This document shows, piece by piece, positions 16,100-25,660 of a stretch of 64,000 nt of DNA. The stretch is from positions 248,001 to 312,000 of the forward strand of contig FPJT01000002.1 of assembly GCA_900119535.1 (NCBI GenBank). The letters run 5' to 3'. The notes beneath the pieces were generated by a model. The model worked only from the letters and a program-made list of their open reading frames with translations. It did no database searches and was not told the origin of the DNA. The first letter of the stretch is position 1. Each line of letters begins with the position of its first letter. A program made the translations under genes and the position numbers. The DNA comes from Ruminococcus sp. XPD3002 (GTDB lineage: Bacteria > Bacillota > Clostridia > Oscillospirales > Ruminococcaceae).

Positions 16100-19000
16100 A
16101 TGGCTAATACAAAAGCCGTCAGCAGTAAGCCGTCGGGTGCATTGTCAAACCCGTTTCAGGCAAGTCCCTACGTTAAGTACAGACCGCTGTACTATATCGC
16201 AGCATTCCTGATACCTGCGCTGCTGACATTCATTGCTTACGCCTTGTTCGGTGTTTATCCGTTCAATGGACGTTCAGTACTGACTCTTGACCTGAACGGT
16301 CAGTACGTATACTACTTTGAAGCTATCCGTGACGCTTTCTGGGGCGGACGAAGCGCTCTTTACAGCTGGGAGAGAAATCTCTCGGGAGGTTTCCAGGGCG
16401 TTATAGGCTATTATCTCGCCAGTCCGTTTACCTTGATAGTGGTGCTTCTGCCAAAGAAGTTCATACTCGAAAGTCTGATGATAATGCAGATTTGCAAGGT
16501 CGGAGCCGCAGGAACCTCTTTCTGTGTGTACGCTCAGAAGTCGAAAAAGGTGCCGCCGCTGCAATCGGTCATCTTCTCTACGATGTATGCGCTTATGGCA
16601 TTCGTTGCGATACAGCTCATCGATCCTATGTGGATCGACGGACCTATCTTCCTGCCGCTGATAATCCTCGGTGTTGAATACCTCATCGACGACGGCAGAA
16701 AGATAAACTATATCATCCCGCTTGCTATCATGTTCATTGCCAACTTCTATATCGGCTTCATGGTGGCAATATTCGTGGCATTATACTTCGTGTTCTATCT
16801 GTTCTTTGGTACAGACCGCAAGTTCAGGAATTCTATGGACTACGCAAGAACATTCGGCAGAATGGTTCTTGCAACAGGCGTTGCACTGATGTGCAGCTAT
16901 ATCATGATAATGCCTGTATACAACGCTCTTGCACTTGGTAAGTTTGACTTCTCAGAGCCTGATTACAGCTTCAAGACCATGTTCAATCCGCTGGAGCTCA
17001 TTCCTACTCTGCTGCCGAACCAGTATTACTCCGTAAACGTGGATGAAGGTACAAGAATGTACGGACGTCCCGAGATATACTGCGGAGTTCTGTCGCTCGT
17101 ACTCGTACCGCTGTTCTATATGAACAAGAATATCCGCAGAAACAAGAAGATCGGCTATTCGCTGATACTCTTCGTGATGTTCTTCAGTATGTACATCAAG
17201 CCTATCAATATGATGTGGCACGGCGGTCAGGATCCTAACTGGCTCCCTTACAGATATTCATTCCTGATATCATTTATACTTGTCGCAATGGCAGCCGAGG
17301 CGTTTGCAAACCTCAGAGAAAGCGAGATATCTATCAAGCACGTATCGGAAGTTTTTGCAGGTCTTGCAGTTCTTGTATTTATTTTCAGTACTGTAATGTC
17401 CACGTTCAATTACAACGAGGAGAAATACAAGTACGTTGCAAAGTTCCCCTATAAGACCACAGAGAACTATAACGGTCAGGACTTCACACATATCTGGCTC
17501 GGAACTCTCTGCTTCGGACTTATCCTTGCTGCTGTCTATCTTGCAGGCATCTATCTCTACAGCACTGTCAAGAAAAAGAAGGATGCCCGTATAATAAGTC
17601 TCTTTATGGCAGCTCTTGTCATTTTCGAGGCAGGCTACAACACCTATGATACTATCTGGAAGATACACAAAGAGGTCTATTACTCAGACCACAAGACCTA
17701 TGATGTTATCAAGGACGCATATAAGGTAGTGGACGAGCTTGAAGAAAAGGACAGCTCCTTCTACCGCTCTGAAAAGACCTTCTTCCGTACAGTAAACGAC
17801 AACCAGGCATGGGGACTTAAGGGTATATCCCACTCCAGCTCTGTCATGAACGGACGTATACTCCGCTTTATCGAGACTCTTGGATACTCTTTCAAGACCT
17901 ATGAGACAAGATACGACGGAAATACTCCTGTTGCGGATTCGCTCCTCGGCATAAAGTACGTCTTCGACGATCCCGCAAAGCATACCGAAGGCAATAAGAA
18001 GTCGCTTCTCAGCCCTTACTACAACAAGATATACTCAACTACCTATACGGACGATTCAAGCAAGCAGGCTACTCTCGATGTATACGAGAACCCCGATGCT
18101 CTTCCGATAGGCTTCATGGCTGACGATGATATCACAATGCTCAGCTTCCTCGGAAACGATAACCCCTTCAACAGCATGAACAACTTCCTCAGCTCGATGA
18201 CGGGAAATACTCCGAGCTATACAGGTGCTCTTGAACCTAAAGAATACTTCAAGAGAATAGACATCGATCCTTCAACAGACGTTGTTCTGAATGACTGCTG
18301 GGAATCTGATTACGGCGGACAGCACTGCTATAATGCAAATGCAGGTGCAGGCGATCCTACTGTAAGGATACACCTTACAACTCAGTCTGATGACGCACTT
18401 TACATGTTCCTTAAGTCTGATAACGCAAAGAAGAGCAACCTCTGGGTATCTACCACAAAGAACGCTGAAACAGGAGAGTTTGAGGATTTCTCATCCTACG
18501 GCTCATACTACGACGGCTATGACTATTCTATCGTAAATCTCGGAAAGTTCCCTAAAGGCACGGAAATGGAAGTAAGACTTACTATCCTTCCTACAGGTGA
18601 CGGCGGAGCTTATGTAGGTTCCAACGAGTACATCATGGTAAAGGATTTCCAGTTCTATCACCTTGATTACGAGACATTCCACAACGACATATCAGCTCTC
18701 AAGGAACATCCGTGGGTTCTTGATATGAACAAGACAAAGGATAACTACCTTACAGGTGAGATAGACGCTCAGGAGGGACAGATAATGTACACATCCATCC
18801 CTTACGAGCCCGGCTGGACTATCAAGGTAGACGGCAAGAAGGTCGATCCGCTCTATGTTGAGGCTGATACTGCCGACGGTACAAAGCGTATGCAGAATAC
18901 TGTTGCAGGGGATCTCGGTTCGATAGTAATACTTGATGCTATGATAGGTCTCAGACTTCCTGCAGGTCATCATACAGTAACTATGAAGTATTCGCCTCCG

Positions 19001-19429
19001 GGATTCAATACAGGTATCATACTCCTTCTTCTCGGTATTGCAGCATGTGTTGCATTCTATATCACAGACAGAAAGAGCAATCCTGTAATGATCGCCGAGA
19101 GAAAGGCAAAAGAACGCAGAAAGGCAGGACTTCCCGAAGTTAATGCTGCTGACGGAAAGAAGCCTGTACAGATAATCAAGTCCAAGGGCAGCGAAGTAGC
19201 CGCAAAGGCGGAAGCTGTAAAGGAAAAGGCTGCCGAAAAGGCAGAGCAAGCCGCTGAAGCAGTTGAAAAGGAAGTGCGCGAGACTGCTGAGGATATTGCC
19301 GAAAAGGCTGACAAGACCGCTGAAGCTGTTAAAGAAACTGCCAAGGATGCAGTAAAGACAGTGAAGAAAGAGGTAAGCAAGCCGGCACCGAAGAAAAATA
19401 ACGGCGGCAAGAAGAAAAAGAAAAAATAA
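16100..19429 (+). CDS. YfhO-family polytopic membrane protein with a long helical basic tail
   Basis: 1109 aa. Residues 25-500 contain about a dozen membrane helices with the YfhO pattern, including LDLNGQYVYYFEAIRD in the first outside loop. A large extracytoplasmic domain (about 510-960) and one last helix (about 975-995) follow. YfhO proteins are GT-C-like membrane proteins; the Bacillus one is needed for glycosylation of lipoteichoic acid, so a role in wall polymer modification is plausible. Unusual is the last 110 residues: an Ala/Lys/Glu-rich tail with repeated AVKE, AAEKAE and ETAKDAVK units, like LEA proteins, ending in poly-Lys. RBS AAAGGAGG. Single gene with its own terminator. Confidence 0.85.
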   Translation: MANTKAVSSKPSGALSNPFQASPYVKYRPLYYIAAFLIPALLTFIAYALFGVYPFNGRSVLTLDLNGQYVYYFEAIRDAFWGGRSALYSWERNLSGGFQGVIGYYLASPFTLIVVLLPKKFILESLMIMQICKVGAAGTSFCVYAQKSKKVPPLQSVIFSTMYALMAFVAIQLIDPMWIDGPIFLPLIILGVEYLIDDGRKINYIIPLAIMFIANFYIGFMVAIFVALYFVFYLFFGTDRKFRNSMDYARTFGRMVLATGVALMCSYIMIMPVYNALALGKFDFSEPDYSFKTMFNPLELIPTLLPNQYYSVNVDEGTRMYGRPEIYCGVLSLVLVPLFYMNKNIRRNKKIGYSLILFVMFFSMYIKPINMMWHGGQDPNWLPYRYSFLISFILVAMAAEAFANLRESEISIKHVSEVFAGLAVLVFIFSTVMSTFNYNEEKYKYVAKFPYKTTENYNGQDFTHIWLGTLCFGLILAAVYLAGIYLYSTVKKKKDARIISLFMAALVIFEAGYNTYDTIWKIHKEVYYSDHKTYDVIKDAYKVVDELEEKDSSFYRSEKTFFRTVNDNQAWGLKGISHSSSVMNGRILRFIETLGYSFKTYETRYDGNTPVADSLLGIKYVFDDPAKHTEGNKKSLLSPYYNKIYSTTYTDDSSKQATLDVYENPDALPIGFMADDDITMLSFLGNDNPFNSMNNFLSSMTGNTPSYTGALEPKEYFKRIDIDPSTDVVLNDCWESDYGGQHCYNANAGAGDPTVRIHLTTQSDDALYMFLKSDNAKKSNLWVSTTKNAETGEFEDFSSYGSYYDGYDYSIVNLGKFPKGTEMEVRLTILPTGDGGAYVGSNEYIMVKDFQFYHLDYETFHNDISALKEHPWVLDMNKTKDNYLTGEIDAQEGQIMYTSIPYEPGWTIKVDGKKVDPLYVEADTADGTKRMQNTVAGDLGSIVILDAMIGLRLPAGHHTVTMKYSPPGFNTGIILLLLGIAACVAFYITDRKSNPVMIAERKAKERRKAGLPEVNAADGKKPVQIIKSKGSEVAAKAEAVKEKAAEKAEQAAEAVEKEVRETAEDIAEKADKTAEAVKETAKDAVKTVKKEVSKPAPKKNNGGKKKKKK

Positions 19430-19460
19430 CCGCACATAATGCGGTCTGACATCAGAAAAA

Positions 19461-19498
19461 AAGCCCGACGGGAGCGCTCCTGTCGGGCTTATTATTTT
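19461..19498 (+). terminator. Terminator of the YfhO gene
   Basis: AAGCCCGACGGG-AGCG-CTCCTGTCGGGCTT followed by ATTATTTTATT. The convergent lipoprotein gene ends at 19510. Confidence 0.92.
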
Positions 19499-19509
19499 AT
19501 TGAACTGTT

Positions 19510-20310
19510 TTAGTAGGGGAGTCGGAACTTTCCTGCGCGCCATACGCCTTCGGAGTCTATTACTACCGAGAATTCCTCTTCCTCGGAGTAGGGACCTTCT
19601 CCTCCGAAATCTGTTTCGTCATAGTAGTTGGTAACGGTGAAGAATATCTCATCCTCGCCCTTTGAGCGTATATCGGTTATCTTCGAGTAGCCATAGAATA
19701 TATTTGCTCCTCTTGAGCCGTCCAGAGCGTAAACATGACCGTCCTTTTCCATGTAGAGCAAATCCAGTTCGTCGGGATATCTGTCGCTGAATACCTTGTG
19801 GTAATCCGCTCTTATGTCCGCCATTGAAGTGATATTCGCATCCTTTATGCGGTAGAACTGCCAGTTGTACTGGTTCTCGATGTAGTCGTTCATATCAAGC
19901 TCATAGGGTGAACCTACGGTGAAGTACCACTGAGTCTTGCAGGCGGACTCGTAAAGTGCCTGTGCCGCAGCCATAAGAGTCTGGTCGTCGGCTTCGGCGG
20001 AATCCTCCTTGAACTGTACAGCGCCGTTTGCATCATATGTAAAGTTGGCATCCGAGCTGCCTGACTGAGCGGCAGTTGTTACTGATGCTGCTGCGGTTGT
20101 GACGGACTGAGTCTGTGTTTCGGCTGCCTTTTTTGTTGAAGCAGCGGTTTCTGTAGCGTCAGATTCTGTCTCGGCTTCTGTTGCTGCTTCTGTAGTGGAA
20201 GCCGCAGCTGTACTTACATCGGAGTGGTCGGCTTTGCCTGTTTTTTCGTTACAGGATGCCGCACATGCTGCAAGTGTCAGTGCAGATAGCATGGCAATAG
20301 TGCGTTTCAT
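19510..20310 (-). CDS. Lipoprotein of unknown function
   Basis: 266 aa from the ATG at 20310. The lipoprotein signal ends in AASC, followed by a Thr/Ala/Glu-rich linker (to about 85) and a globular domain of about 175 residues with no family that I recognise. The ATG lies two bases after the rnr stop codon and its AGGAGG lies inside the rnr 3' end, so it is co-translated with rnr. A TTG at 20316 is an alternative start but is too close to the ribosome site. A terminator follows. Confidence 0.78.
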   Translation of the reverse strand: MKRTIAMLSALTLAACAASCNEKTGKADHSDVSTAAASTTEAATEAETESDATETAASTKKAAETQTQSVTTAAASVTTAAQSGSSDANFTYDANGAVQFKEDSAEADDQTLMAAAQALYESACKTQWYFTVGSPYELDMNDYIENQYNWQFYRIKDANITSMADIRADYHKVFSDRYPDELDLLYMEKDGHVYALDGSRGANIFYGYSKITDIRSKGEDEIFFTVTNYYDETDFGGEGPYSEEEEFSVVIDSEGVWRAGKFRLPY

Positions 20311-20312
20311 TA

Positions 20313-22475
20313 TCAAATATCCTCCTGTTCATCGTCCTCAAGGTTGAAATCTATAGTACCGTCGCTGACGTTCACCGCCGCACATACTACTCTTACGGTC
20401 TGTCCGAGAGTGTAGGAAACACCGCTGAACTTCTCAGTCAGCGAGACAGGTTCGGAGTAGTCATACTCGCCCTCGGGGAGGGTGCGGATGTGGACAAGTC
20501 CCTCAACGGTATTCGGAAGCTCGGCATAGAAGCCGAACTCGGTAACGCCTGATATTTTAGCAGTGAAGCTCTCGCCGATGTGCTGCTTCATATACTCGGC
20601 TTTATAGCAGTCCTCACACTCACGCTCTATGGCAACAGCTCTCAGCTCCGCAGAGGATGAGCGCTCCGCAGCGTTTGCGGCAAATCCGCTGTATCGCTTG
20701 GTGAGCCATGTGTTGTCATAGCCTGCAAGGATGTCCGTTATCATGCGGTGAATGGCAAGGTCGGGATAACGTCTTATAGGCGAGGTGAAGTGAGCGTAGT
20801 CATTAAGCACCAGTCCGAAGTGTCCCAGCGGCTCGTTGGAGTACTTTGCCTTTGCCATTGAGCGCAGCACCATCATATTGACCGCCTCGAACTTGTCGGT
20901 ATCTCTTGCGTTTTTCAGTATCTCGGCAGCGTGTGCAGGCTTGAATTCGGTAAAATGCGGATAAGCTACTCCTGCCTTGCGGAGCATCTCGCAAAGTGCC
21001 GCAGTTTTTTCCTCGGGAGGTGCTTCGTGTACTCTGTAAACGAACGGCACCTTCTTGTCCCTTGCAAGTTTTGCCGCAGCTTCGTTGGCTGTCAGCATGA
21101 ATTCCTCTATTATGCGCTCTGCCTTTCCTCTTTCACGGGGCACTACATCGACACATACGCCTTCATCGTTGATTATCAGCTTGCTCTCGGCGGTTTCAAG
21201 CTCGGGAGCGTGTCTGCGTTCCTTCTTTGCGATAAGTATATCTGCAAGCTCGTTAAGGAGCGGTATCTCCTCTGCAACTACAGCGTACTTTTCCTTTATC
21301 GCATCGTCGGCAGAACCTTCGAGTATGCGGTTTATCTCGGTATAAACGCCCTTTACACGGGAACGGATAACGCTCTTGCAGAAGCGGTAGCTGAGCATCT
21401 CGCCCTCTTTAGAAAGCTCCATGAATGCAGAGAGAGTAAGTCTGTCCTCATCGGGATTAAGGGAGCAGATGCCGTTTGAAAGCTCCTTCGGGAGCATAGG
21501 GATGACCTTATCGGCATAGTATATACTTGTGCCTCGCATGAGAGCTTCCTTGTCAAGTGCGCTGTTGCCCTTTACGTAGTGTGAAACGTCCGCTATGTGG
21601 ACTCCGAGACGGTAGCCCTTTGGTGTACGCTCGACCGATACAGCATCGTCAAGGTCCTTGGACTCGGCACCGTCAATGGTGAATATCGCCATATCACGAA
21701 GGTCCTCGCGGTTGTTGAAGTTGTATTCCTGAACTCCGCCCTCGGATATTTTCTTTGCTTCTTTAAGTACCTCTGCCGAAAACTCGGTAGGAGCGCCGTG
21801 GATGCAGAGTATGGACTGAGCGCAGGATGCTGCAAGCTCGGAATTTCCGAACACTGATACGATACGGACCTTATGCTCTGCGTGTCTGCGTCCCCTGAAA
21901 ACTATCTCGGCAAGGACCTTGTCGCCGTTGCTGAACTTTGTATTGCCGTCCTTCACTATGATAACGTGGTTTTTGGAAGCGGTATCGGGAACGAGGTATG
22001 GTGTATCGTCCACGAATTCTATTCGTCCCGTAAGCTCGGATGAACCGAAGCTTATGATATCCTGTACTTCACCCTCGGGTTCGCCCGAACGGGAGGGGAT
22101 GTCCGCAATGAGTACACGGTCGTGGGGCATTGCGCCAAGCATGCACTTTCCGGGAATGAAATATTCGATGCCGTCATCTGTGACAGCGAATCCGAATGTA
22201 CGGCTGAGACGTGTTATCTCGCCGACTTTGAGTCCGAGTGCTGAACAGAGAGCGGCTTTCATGCCCTTGCGTACCGTAACTACGCCCTCTGTGCGGAGCT
22301 CGTCAAAGGCTGCGGCGAAGTTTTCGTGTCCCGATTTCTTTGTTCTGCACTTTGATTCAAGTTCACTTATTGGCATTGCTTTTTTGTTGTATGTTCTTAA
22401 AAATGTAACTATCTTATGCTTATAGCTTTCAACGCTTACTGCGCCGGTATTTTTCTTTTTTGTCTTTCCTGACAT
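20313..22475 (-). CDS. rnr: Ribonuclease R
   Basis: 720 aa 3'-5' exoribonuclease. In order there are an N-terminal winged-helix region, cold-shock-like OB domains, the RNB catalytic domain (from about 255; TIDGAESKDLDDAVSV carries the metal-binding Asp cluster) and a C-terminal S1 domain (about 625-705). RNase R degrades structured RNA and takes part in trans-translation quality control. secG lies immediately upstream, as in many Firmicutes, though a terminator-like hairpin at 22535-22568 separates them. smpB, often next, is absent. RBS AAGGAG. Confidence 0.95.
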   Translation of the reverse strand: MSGKTKKKNTGAVSVESYKHKIVTFLRTYNKKAMPISELESKCRTKKSGHENFAAAFDELRTEGVVTVRKGMKAALCSALGLKVGEITRLSRTFGFAVTDDGIEYFIPGKCMLGAMPHDRVLIADIPSRSGEPEGEVQDIISFGSSELTGRIEFVDDTPYLVPDTASKNHVIIVKDGNTKFSNGDKVLAEIVFRGRRHAEHKVRIVSVFGNSELAASCAQSILCIHGAPTEFSAEVLKEAKKISEGGVQEYNFNNREDLRDMAIFTIDGAESKDLDDAVSVERTPKGYRLGVHIADVSHYVKGNSALDKEALMRGTSIYYADKVIPMLPKELSNGICSLNPDEDRLTLSAFMELSKEGEMLSYRFCKSVIRSRVKGVYTEINRILEGSADDAIKEKYAVVAEEIPLLNELADILIAKKERRHAPELETAESKLIINDEGVCVDVVPRERGKAERIIEEFMLTANEAAAKLARDKKVPFVYRVHEAPPEEKTAALCEMLRKAGVAYPHFTEFKPAHAAEILKNARDTDKFEAVNMMVLRSMAKAKYSNEPLGHFGLVLNDYAHFTSPIRRYPDLAIHRMITDILAGYDNTWLTKRYSGFAANAAERSSSAELRAVAIERECEDCYKAEYMKQHIGESFTAKISGVTEFGFYAELPNTVEGLVHIRTLPEGEYDYSEPVSLTEKFSGVSYTLGQTVRVVCAAVNVSDGTIDFNLEDDEQEDI

Positions 22476-22534
22476 ATATTATCTCCTTATTTCCTTATAT
22501 CTTTCCTGTTTTCAAATTAAATGTGACTAAAAAA

Positions 22535-22568
22535 ACAAGCCCCATGACCGTCAGTCACAGGGCTTTAT
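22535..22568 (-). terminator. Terminator after secG
   Basis: AAGCCC-ATGAC / GTCAC-GGGCTT (interrupted stem) with a T-tract on the minus strand (GCTTGTTTTTTT). It may attenuate read-through into rnr. Confidence 0.75.
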
Positions 22569-22575
22569 GATGTTC

Positions 22576-22836
22576 TTACTTATCAGTGAACAGCGGGATG
22601 ATATTAACAGCAAGAGTAGCAATGAAAAGGATGATACCTAATGCTCTTGTTATCTTGTTGAGAATAGCCTCCTTGCTGCGTCCCTCATTCTTGCCGTAGA
22701 ACGAATCAGAGCTTGCGCCTGTAAGAGCAGCAGTCATGCTGTCCTGGGATTTCTGCTCCTGAGCGAGACAGATGAGAACGATTATAACGCTTACTATAAG
22801 AAGGACGATGCCTCCGATTATTTCAAGAACTGACAT
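22576..22836 (-). CDS. secG: Protein translocase subunit SecG
   Basis: 86 aa with two membrane helices (about 5-25 and 62-82) joined by a Gly/Ser-rich loop containing ALTGASSDSFYGKNEGRSKEAIL, the normal SecG pattern. SecG joins SecYE in the export channel. RBS GGAGGTC. First gene of a possible secG-rnr-lipoprotein unit. Confidence 0.93.
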   Translation of the reverse strand: MSVLEIIGGIVLLIVSVIIVLICLAQEQKSQDSMTAALTGASSDSFYGKNEGRSKEAILNKITRALGIILFIATLAVNIIPLFTDK

Positions 22837-22903
22837 AAAAAATGACCTCCGAAAAATGTTTTATGATACGGCATAAAGCCTGTATATTTCAATGAACTAT
22901 GTT

Positions 22904-22932
22904 ATTATAACATAAATGCGGAGGTTTTGCAA
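22904..22932 (-). promoter_or_regulatory. Promoter of secG
   Basis: On the minus strand TTGCAA (22932-22927), 17-bp spacer, TATAAT (22909-22904). Confidence 0.75.
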
Positions 22933-22985
22933 GGGGGTGACGTGAAAAAAGCGCAAGAATTTTTCATGTTGGTTTTGTTGAAAAC

Positions 22986-23231
22986 TTACAATAGCCCCTT
23001 GTTTTCTGCGGAATCAATGGCGTTATCCACTGCTTCGGTATCGACTCCGATTATCGGACTGCCGTTGACTACGGTGACGGGAAACCCACGCTGACCTGTA
23101 AGCTGAAACAGCTTGTTGTAGTTTTCCTCGGTTGTAACGTCCATGCATCTGTAGCTTACTCCTCGCTTATCCAGATGCTCCTTCATTCTGCGGCTCAGCT
23201 CGCAGGCTTCGGCTGAATACAGTTCTATCAT
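22986..23231 (-). CDS. Glutaredoxin-like protein with a CxxS site
   Basis: 81 aa thioredoxin-fold protein. MIELYSAEACELS places a single Cys10 with Ser13 where dithiol glutaredoxins have CxxC, and GFPVTVV supplies the cis-Pro at 51. Family knowledge suggests thiol-disulfide or glutathione-type chemistry, but a monothiol site may limit it to deglutathionylation or a binding role. It stands alone. A short inverted repeat ATACT-AAAGAC-AGTAT (about 23250-23265) overlaps its upstream region. Confidence 0.8.
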   Translation of the reverse strand: MIELYSAEACELSRRMKEHLDKRGVSYRCMDVTTEENYNKLFQLTGQRGFPVTVVNGSPIIGVDTEAVDNAIDSAENKGLL

Positions 23232-23305
23232 GGTACACCTCCGGTAATGATACTGTCTTTAGTATTGTCAATGGGGCGGAGTTTATTCTTTTATTGGTAT
23301 TTTGC

Positions 23306-23334
23306 TTGACAGTATAGGAAGTATGTGATATAAT
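23306..23334 (+). promoter_or_regulatory. Consensus promoter of the MarR-ABC operon
   Basis: TTGACA (23306-23311), 17-bp spacer, TATAAT (23329-23334). Confidence 0.88.
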
Positions 23335-23350
23335 GTTACTTGCGTCAAAT

Positions 23351-23368
23351 CAATTAAACGTTTAATTG
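23351..23368 (+). promoter_or_regulatory. Operator: perfect 18-bp palindrome
   Basis: CAATTAAAC-GTTTAATTG is a perfect palindrome starting about 10 bp after the predicted transcription start. Size and position are typical of an autoregulatory MarR-family operator acting by roadblock or promoter exclusion. Confidence 0.7.
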
Positions 23369-23400
23369 TTTCGTTGGCTAACTGTTTCGGAGGTGATAAA

Positions 23401-23913
23401 ATGATACGGAACAAGGATTTGGTGGGAGCTTTCGAGAGCATCCACCTGCTGAGAAAACTCTTCGTAAGACGCATCAGCGAGACTTCTCCACTGCATTTCA
23501 GTCAGGTTGCCATTATGAAGACCATAGAGCAGAACGAGAACTGCACTCAGTCCACCATTGCGGAAAGACTATGCGTAACTCCCGCATCTGTGGCAGTATC
23601 CACCAAAAGGCTCCAGAAGGCGGGACTCATAACCAAAACAGTCGATTCGGATAATCAGCGCTGCAAAAGACTTGCCCTTACCGAAAAAGGCAGAGAAGCA
23701 ATAGAGCATCATATCAGCCTTTTCAGGGATTACGATGAACTCGTCTTTTCCGATCTTACTGAGGAAGAGAAAGAGAAGCTCATGGAAGTCCTCGGAAGAA
23801 TGATAAGCAGAATGAAGGAAATAGAAGGTATAGAAGGAGAGTTCTCCGATACGCTAAAGCTCCAGTGTATGCTCCACAAGCGCATGACCGAGCTTGATAA
23901 CGAAAAAGAATAA
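23401..23913 (+). CDS. MarR-family transcriptional regulator
   Basis: 170 aa winged-helix protein. The recognition region TQSTIAERLCVTPASVAVSTKRL and wing LITKTVDSDNQRCKRLALTEKG match MarR. The start at 23401 follows GGAGGTGAT (23389-23397); the longer frame beginning with TTG at 23374 is not supported. It is the first gene of an operon with two ABC exporter halves, an arrangement in which the MarR protein usually represses the exporter until a drug or metabolite binds. Confidence 0.92.
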   Translation: MIRNKDLVGAFESIHLLRKLFVRRISETSPLHFSQVAIMKTIEQNENCTQSTIAERLCVTPASVAVSTKRLQKAGLITKTVDSDNQRCKRLALTEKGREAIEHHISLFRDYDELVFSDLTEEEKEKLMEVLGRMISRMKEIEGIEGEFSDTLKLQCMLHKRMTELDNEKE

Positions 23914-23932
23914 CAGGAAAGGAGTATTGCCT

Positions 23933-25660
23933 ATGTTCAGAACTATTTTCTCACATGTCGGACAATACAAAAAACAGGCCCTGCTGACGCCGCTTACTAT
24001 GATAGGCGAGGTCGCTATGGAGGTGCTTATACCGACGGTAATGGCACTTATCATCGATAACGGTATCAAAAAGGGAAGGATAGGCTATGTTGCAGGCATG
24101 GGACTTCTCATGGTCGGTATGGCTATCGTATCCCTCAGCTTCGGTGCATTAGCAGGAAGACTCAGTGCCGTTGCAGCAATGGGTTTTGCAAAGAATTTAA
24201 GAAGCGACCTTTTCCACAAGGTACAGGACTTCTCATTCGCAAATGTGGATAAATTCTCCACAGCTTCACTGACAACGCGTCTCACCACAGACGTGACCAA
24301 TATACAGAATGCTTTCATGATGTTCATACGTTCAGCCTGCCGTGCGCCGATAATGCTCATATTTGCGCTTGTTATGGCTATAAGGATGAATTCAAGACTT
24401 TCCGTGATATTCCTCTGTGCAGTACCTGCACTTGCACTCGTAATGGGATTCATCATGACTAAGGCACACCCTATGTTCAAGGCGATGCTTGCACTTTATG
24501 ATAAGATGAACTCGGGAGTTCAGGAAAACCTCATAGGCATCAGAACAGTAAAGGCGTTCGTCCGTGAGGAGTATGAAAACAAGAAGTTTACCGAAAATAC
24601 GGAAGCTGTACGTCAGGCACAGGTACGTGCTGAAAAGCTCGTTATAACTACAATGCCTGTAATGCAGTTCATCATGTACACCTGCATCATATCGATACTC
24701 TGGTTCGGCGGTCACATGGCTGTAAAGGGACAGATGGAAACAGGTGAGCTTTCAACTTTCATAACCTACGTGGGACAGATACTCATGTCTCTGATGATGA
24801 TATCATTCCTGTTCATGATGTTCATAGTATCAAGAGCGTCAATGCAGAGAATATATGAAGTTCTTACGGAAAAGCCTACCGTTACCGATCCCGCTTCTCC
24901 TTCAGATGACGTAAGGGACGGCTCTGTAGTATTCGACAATGTAAGCTTCAGCTACTTCGATGATATGAACAATCTTGCACTTGACCATATTGACCTGACT
25001 ATAGAGTCAGGCGAGACTATCGGTATAATCGGCGGTACAGGTTCATCAAAGACCACTCTTGTACAGCTTATCCCGCGTCTTTACGATGCAACGGAGGGTA
25101 CAGTAAAGGTAGGCGGAAAGGATGTACGTGAATACAGTCTTGAAGCCCTCAGAAACAATGTTGCAATGGTGCTTCAGAAGAATGTCCTTTTCTCGGGTAC
25201 AATAAAGGATAACCTTAAGTGGGGCAATCAGGATGCAACTGATGAGGAGATAACAGAAGCCTGCAAGGCTGCCTGCGCTCATGAATTCATCGAGAGATTC
25301 CCTAACGGTTATGATACAGACCTCGGACAGGGCGGCGTAAACGTTTCAGGCGGTCAGAAGCAGAGACTCTGTATAGCAAGAGCACTTCTGAAAAAACCGA
25401 AGATAATAATTCTTGATGACTCGACCAGTGCGGTAGATACCGCTACGGACAGCAGTATACGCAAGGCTTTCCGCGAAAAGCTGGCAGATACCACCACATT
25501 CATCATTGCACAGCGTATATCATCCGTTAAGGATGCGGACCGTATCATAGTTATGGATAACGGTAAGATAAGTGCTGTAGGTACTCACGATGAGCTTCTT
25601 GAAACAAGCCATATATACCGTGAGGTATACGATTCTCAGCAGAAAGGAGCGGATGAATAA
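23933..25660 (+). CDS. ABC exporter half-transporter with degenerate ATP site
   Basis: 575 aa: six-helix membrane domain (about 15-310) then an ATPase domain. Walker A reads GGTGSSKTT, the signature is VSGGQKQ, and the residue after Walker B is Asp (IIILDDSTSAVD) instead of the catalytic Glu. This is the usual pattern for the inactive-site half of heterodimeric multidrug exporters. The start at 23933 follows AAAGGAG; the longer frame from 23894 overlaps the MarR gene. TAATG overlap with the next gene. Substrate unknown. Confidence 0.92.
   Translation: MFRTIFSHVGQYKKQALLTPLTMIGEVAMEVLIPTVMALIIDNGIKKGRIGYVAGMGLLMVGMAIVSLSFGALAGRLSAVAAMGFAKNLRSDLFHKVQDFSFANVDKFSTASLTTRLTTDVTNIQNAFMMFIRSACRAPIMLIFALVMAIRMNSRLSVIFLCAVPALALVMGFIMTKAHPMFKAMLALYDKMNSGVQENLIGIRTVKAFVREEYENKKFTENTEAVRQAQVRAEKLVITTMPVMQFIMYTCIISILWFGGHMAVKGQMETGELSTFITYVGQILMSLMMISFLFMMFIVSRASMQRIYEVLTEKPTVTDPASPSDDVRDGSVVFDNVSFSYFDDMNNLALDHIDLTIESGETIGIIGGTGSSKTTLVQLIPRLYDATEGTVKVGGKDVREYSLEALRNNVAMVLQKNVLFSGTIKDNLKWGNQDATDEEITEACKAACAHEFIERFPNGYDTDLGQGGVNVSGGQKQRLCIARALLKKPKIIILDDSTSAVDTATDSSIRKAFREKLADTTTFIIAQRISSVKDADRIIVMDNGKISAVGTHDELLETSHIYREVYDSQQKGADE

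Noticed and set aside
18692..19543. 283-codon minus-strand open frame over the end of the YfhO gene
   Set aside because: Antisense to a confident gene; its hydrophobic stretches mirror the Lys/Glu/Ala codons of the tail.
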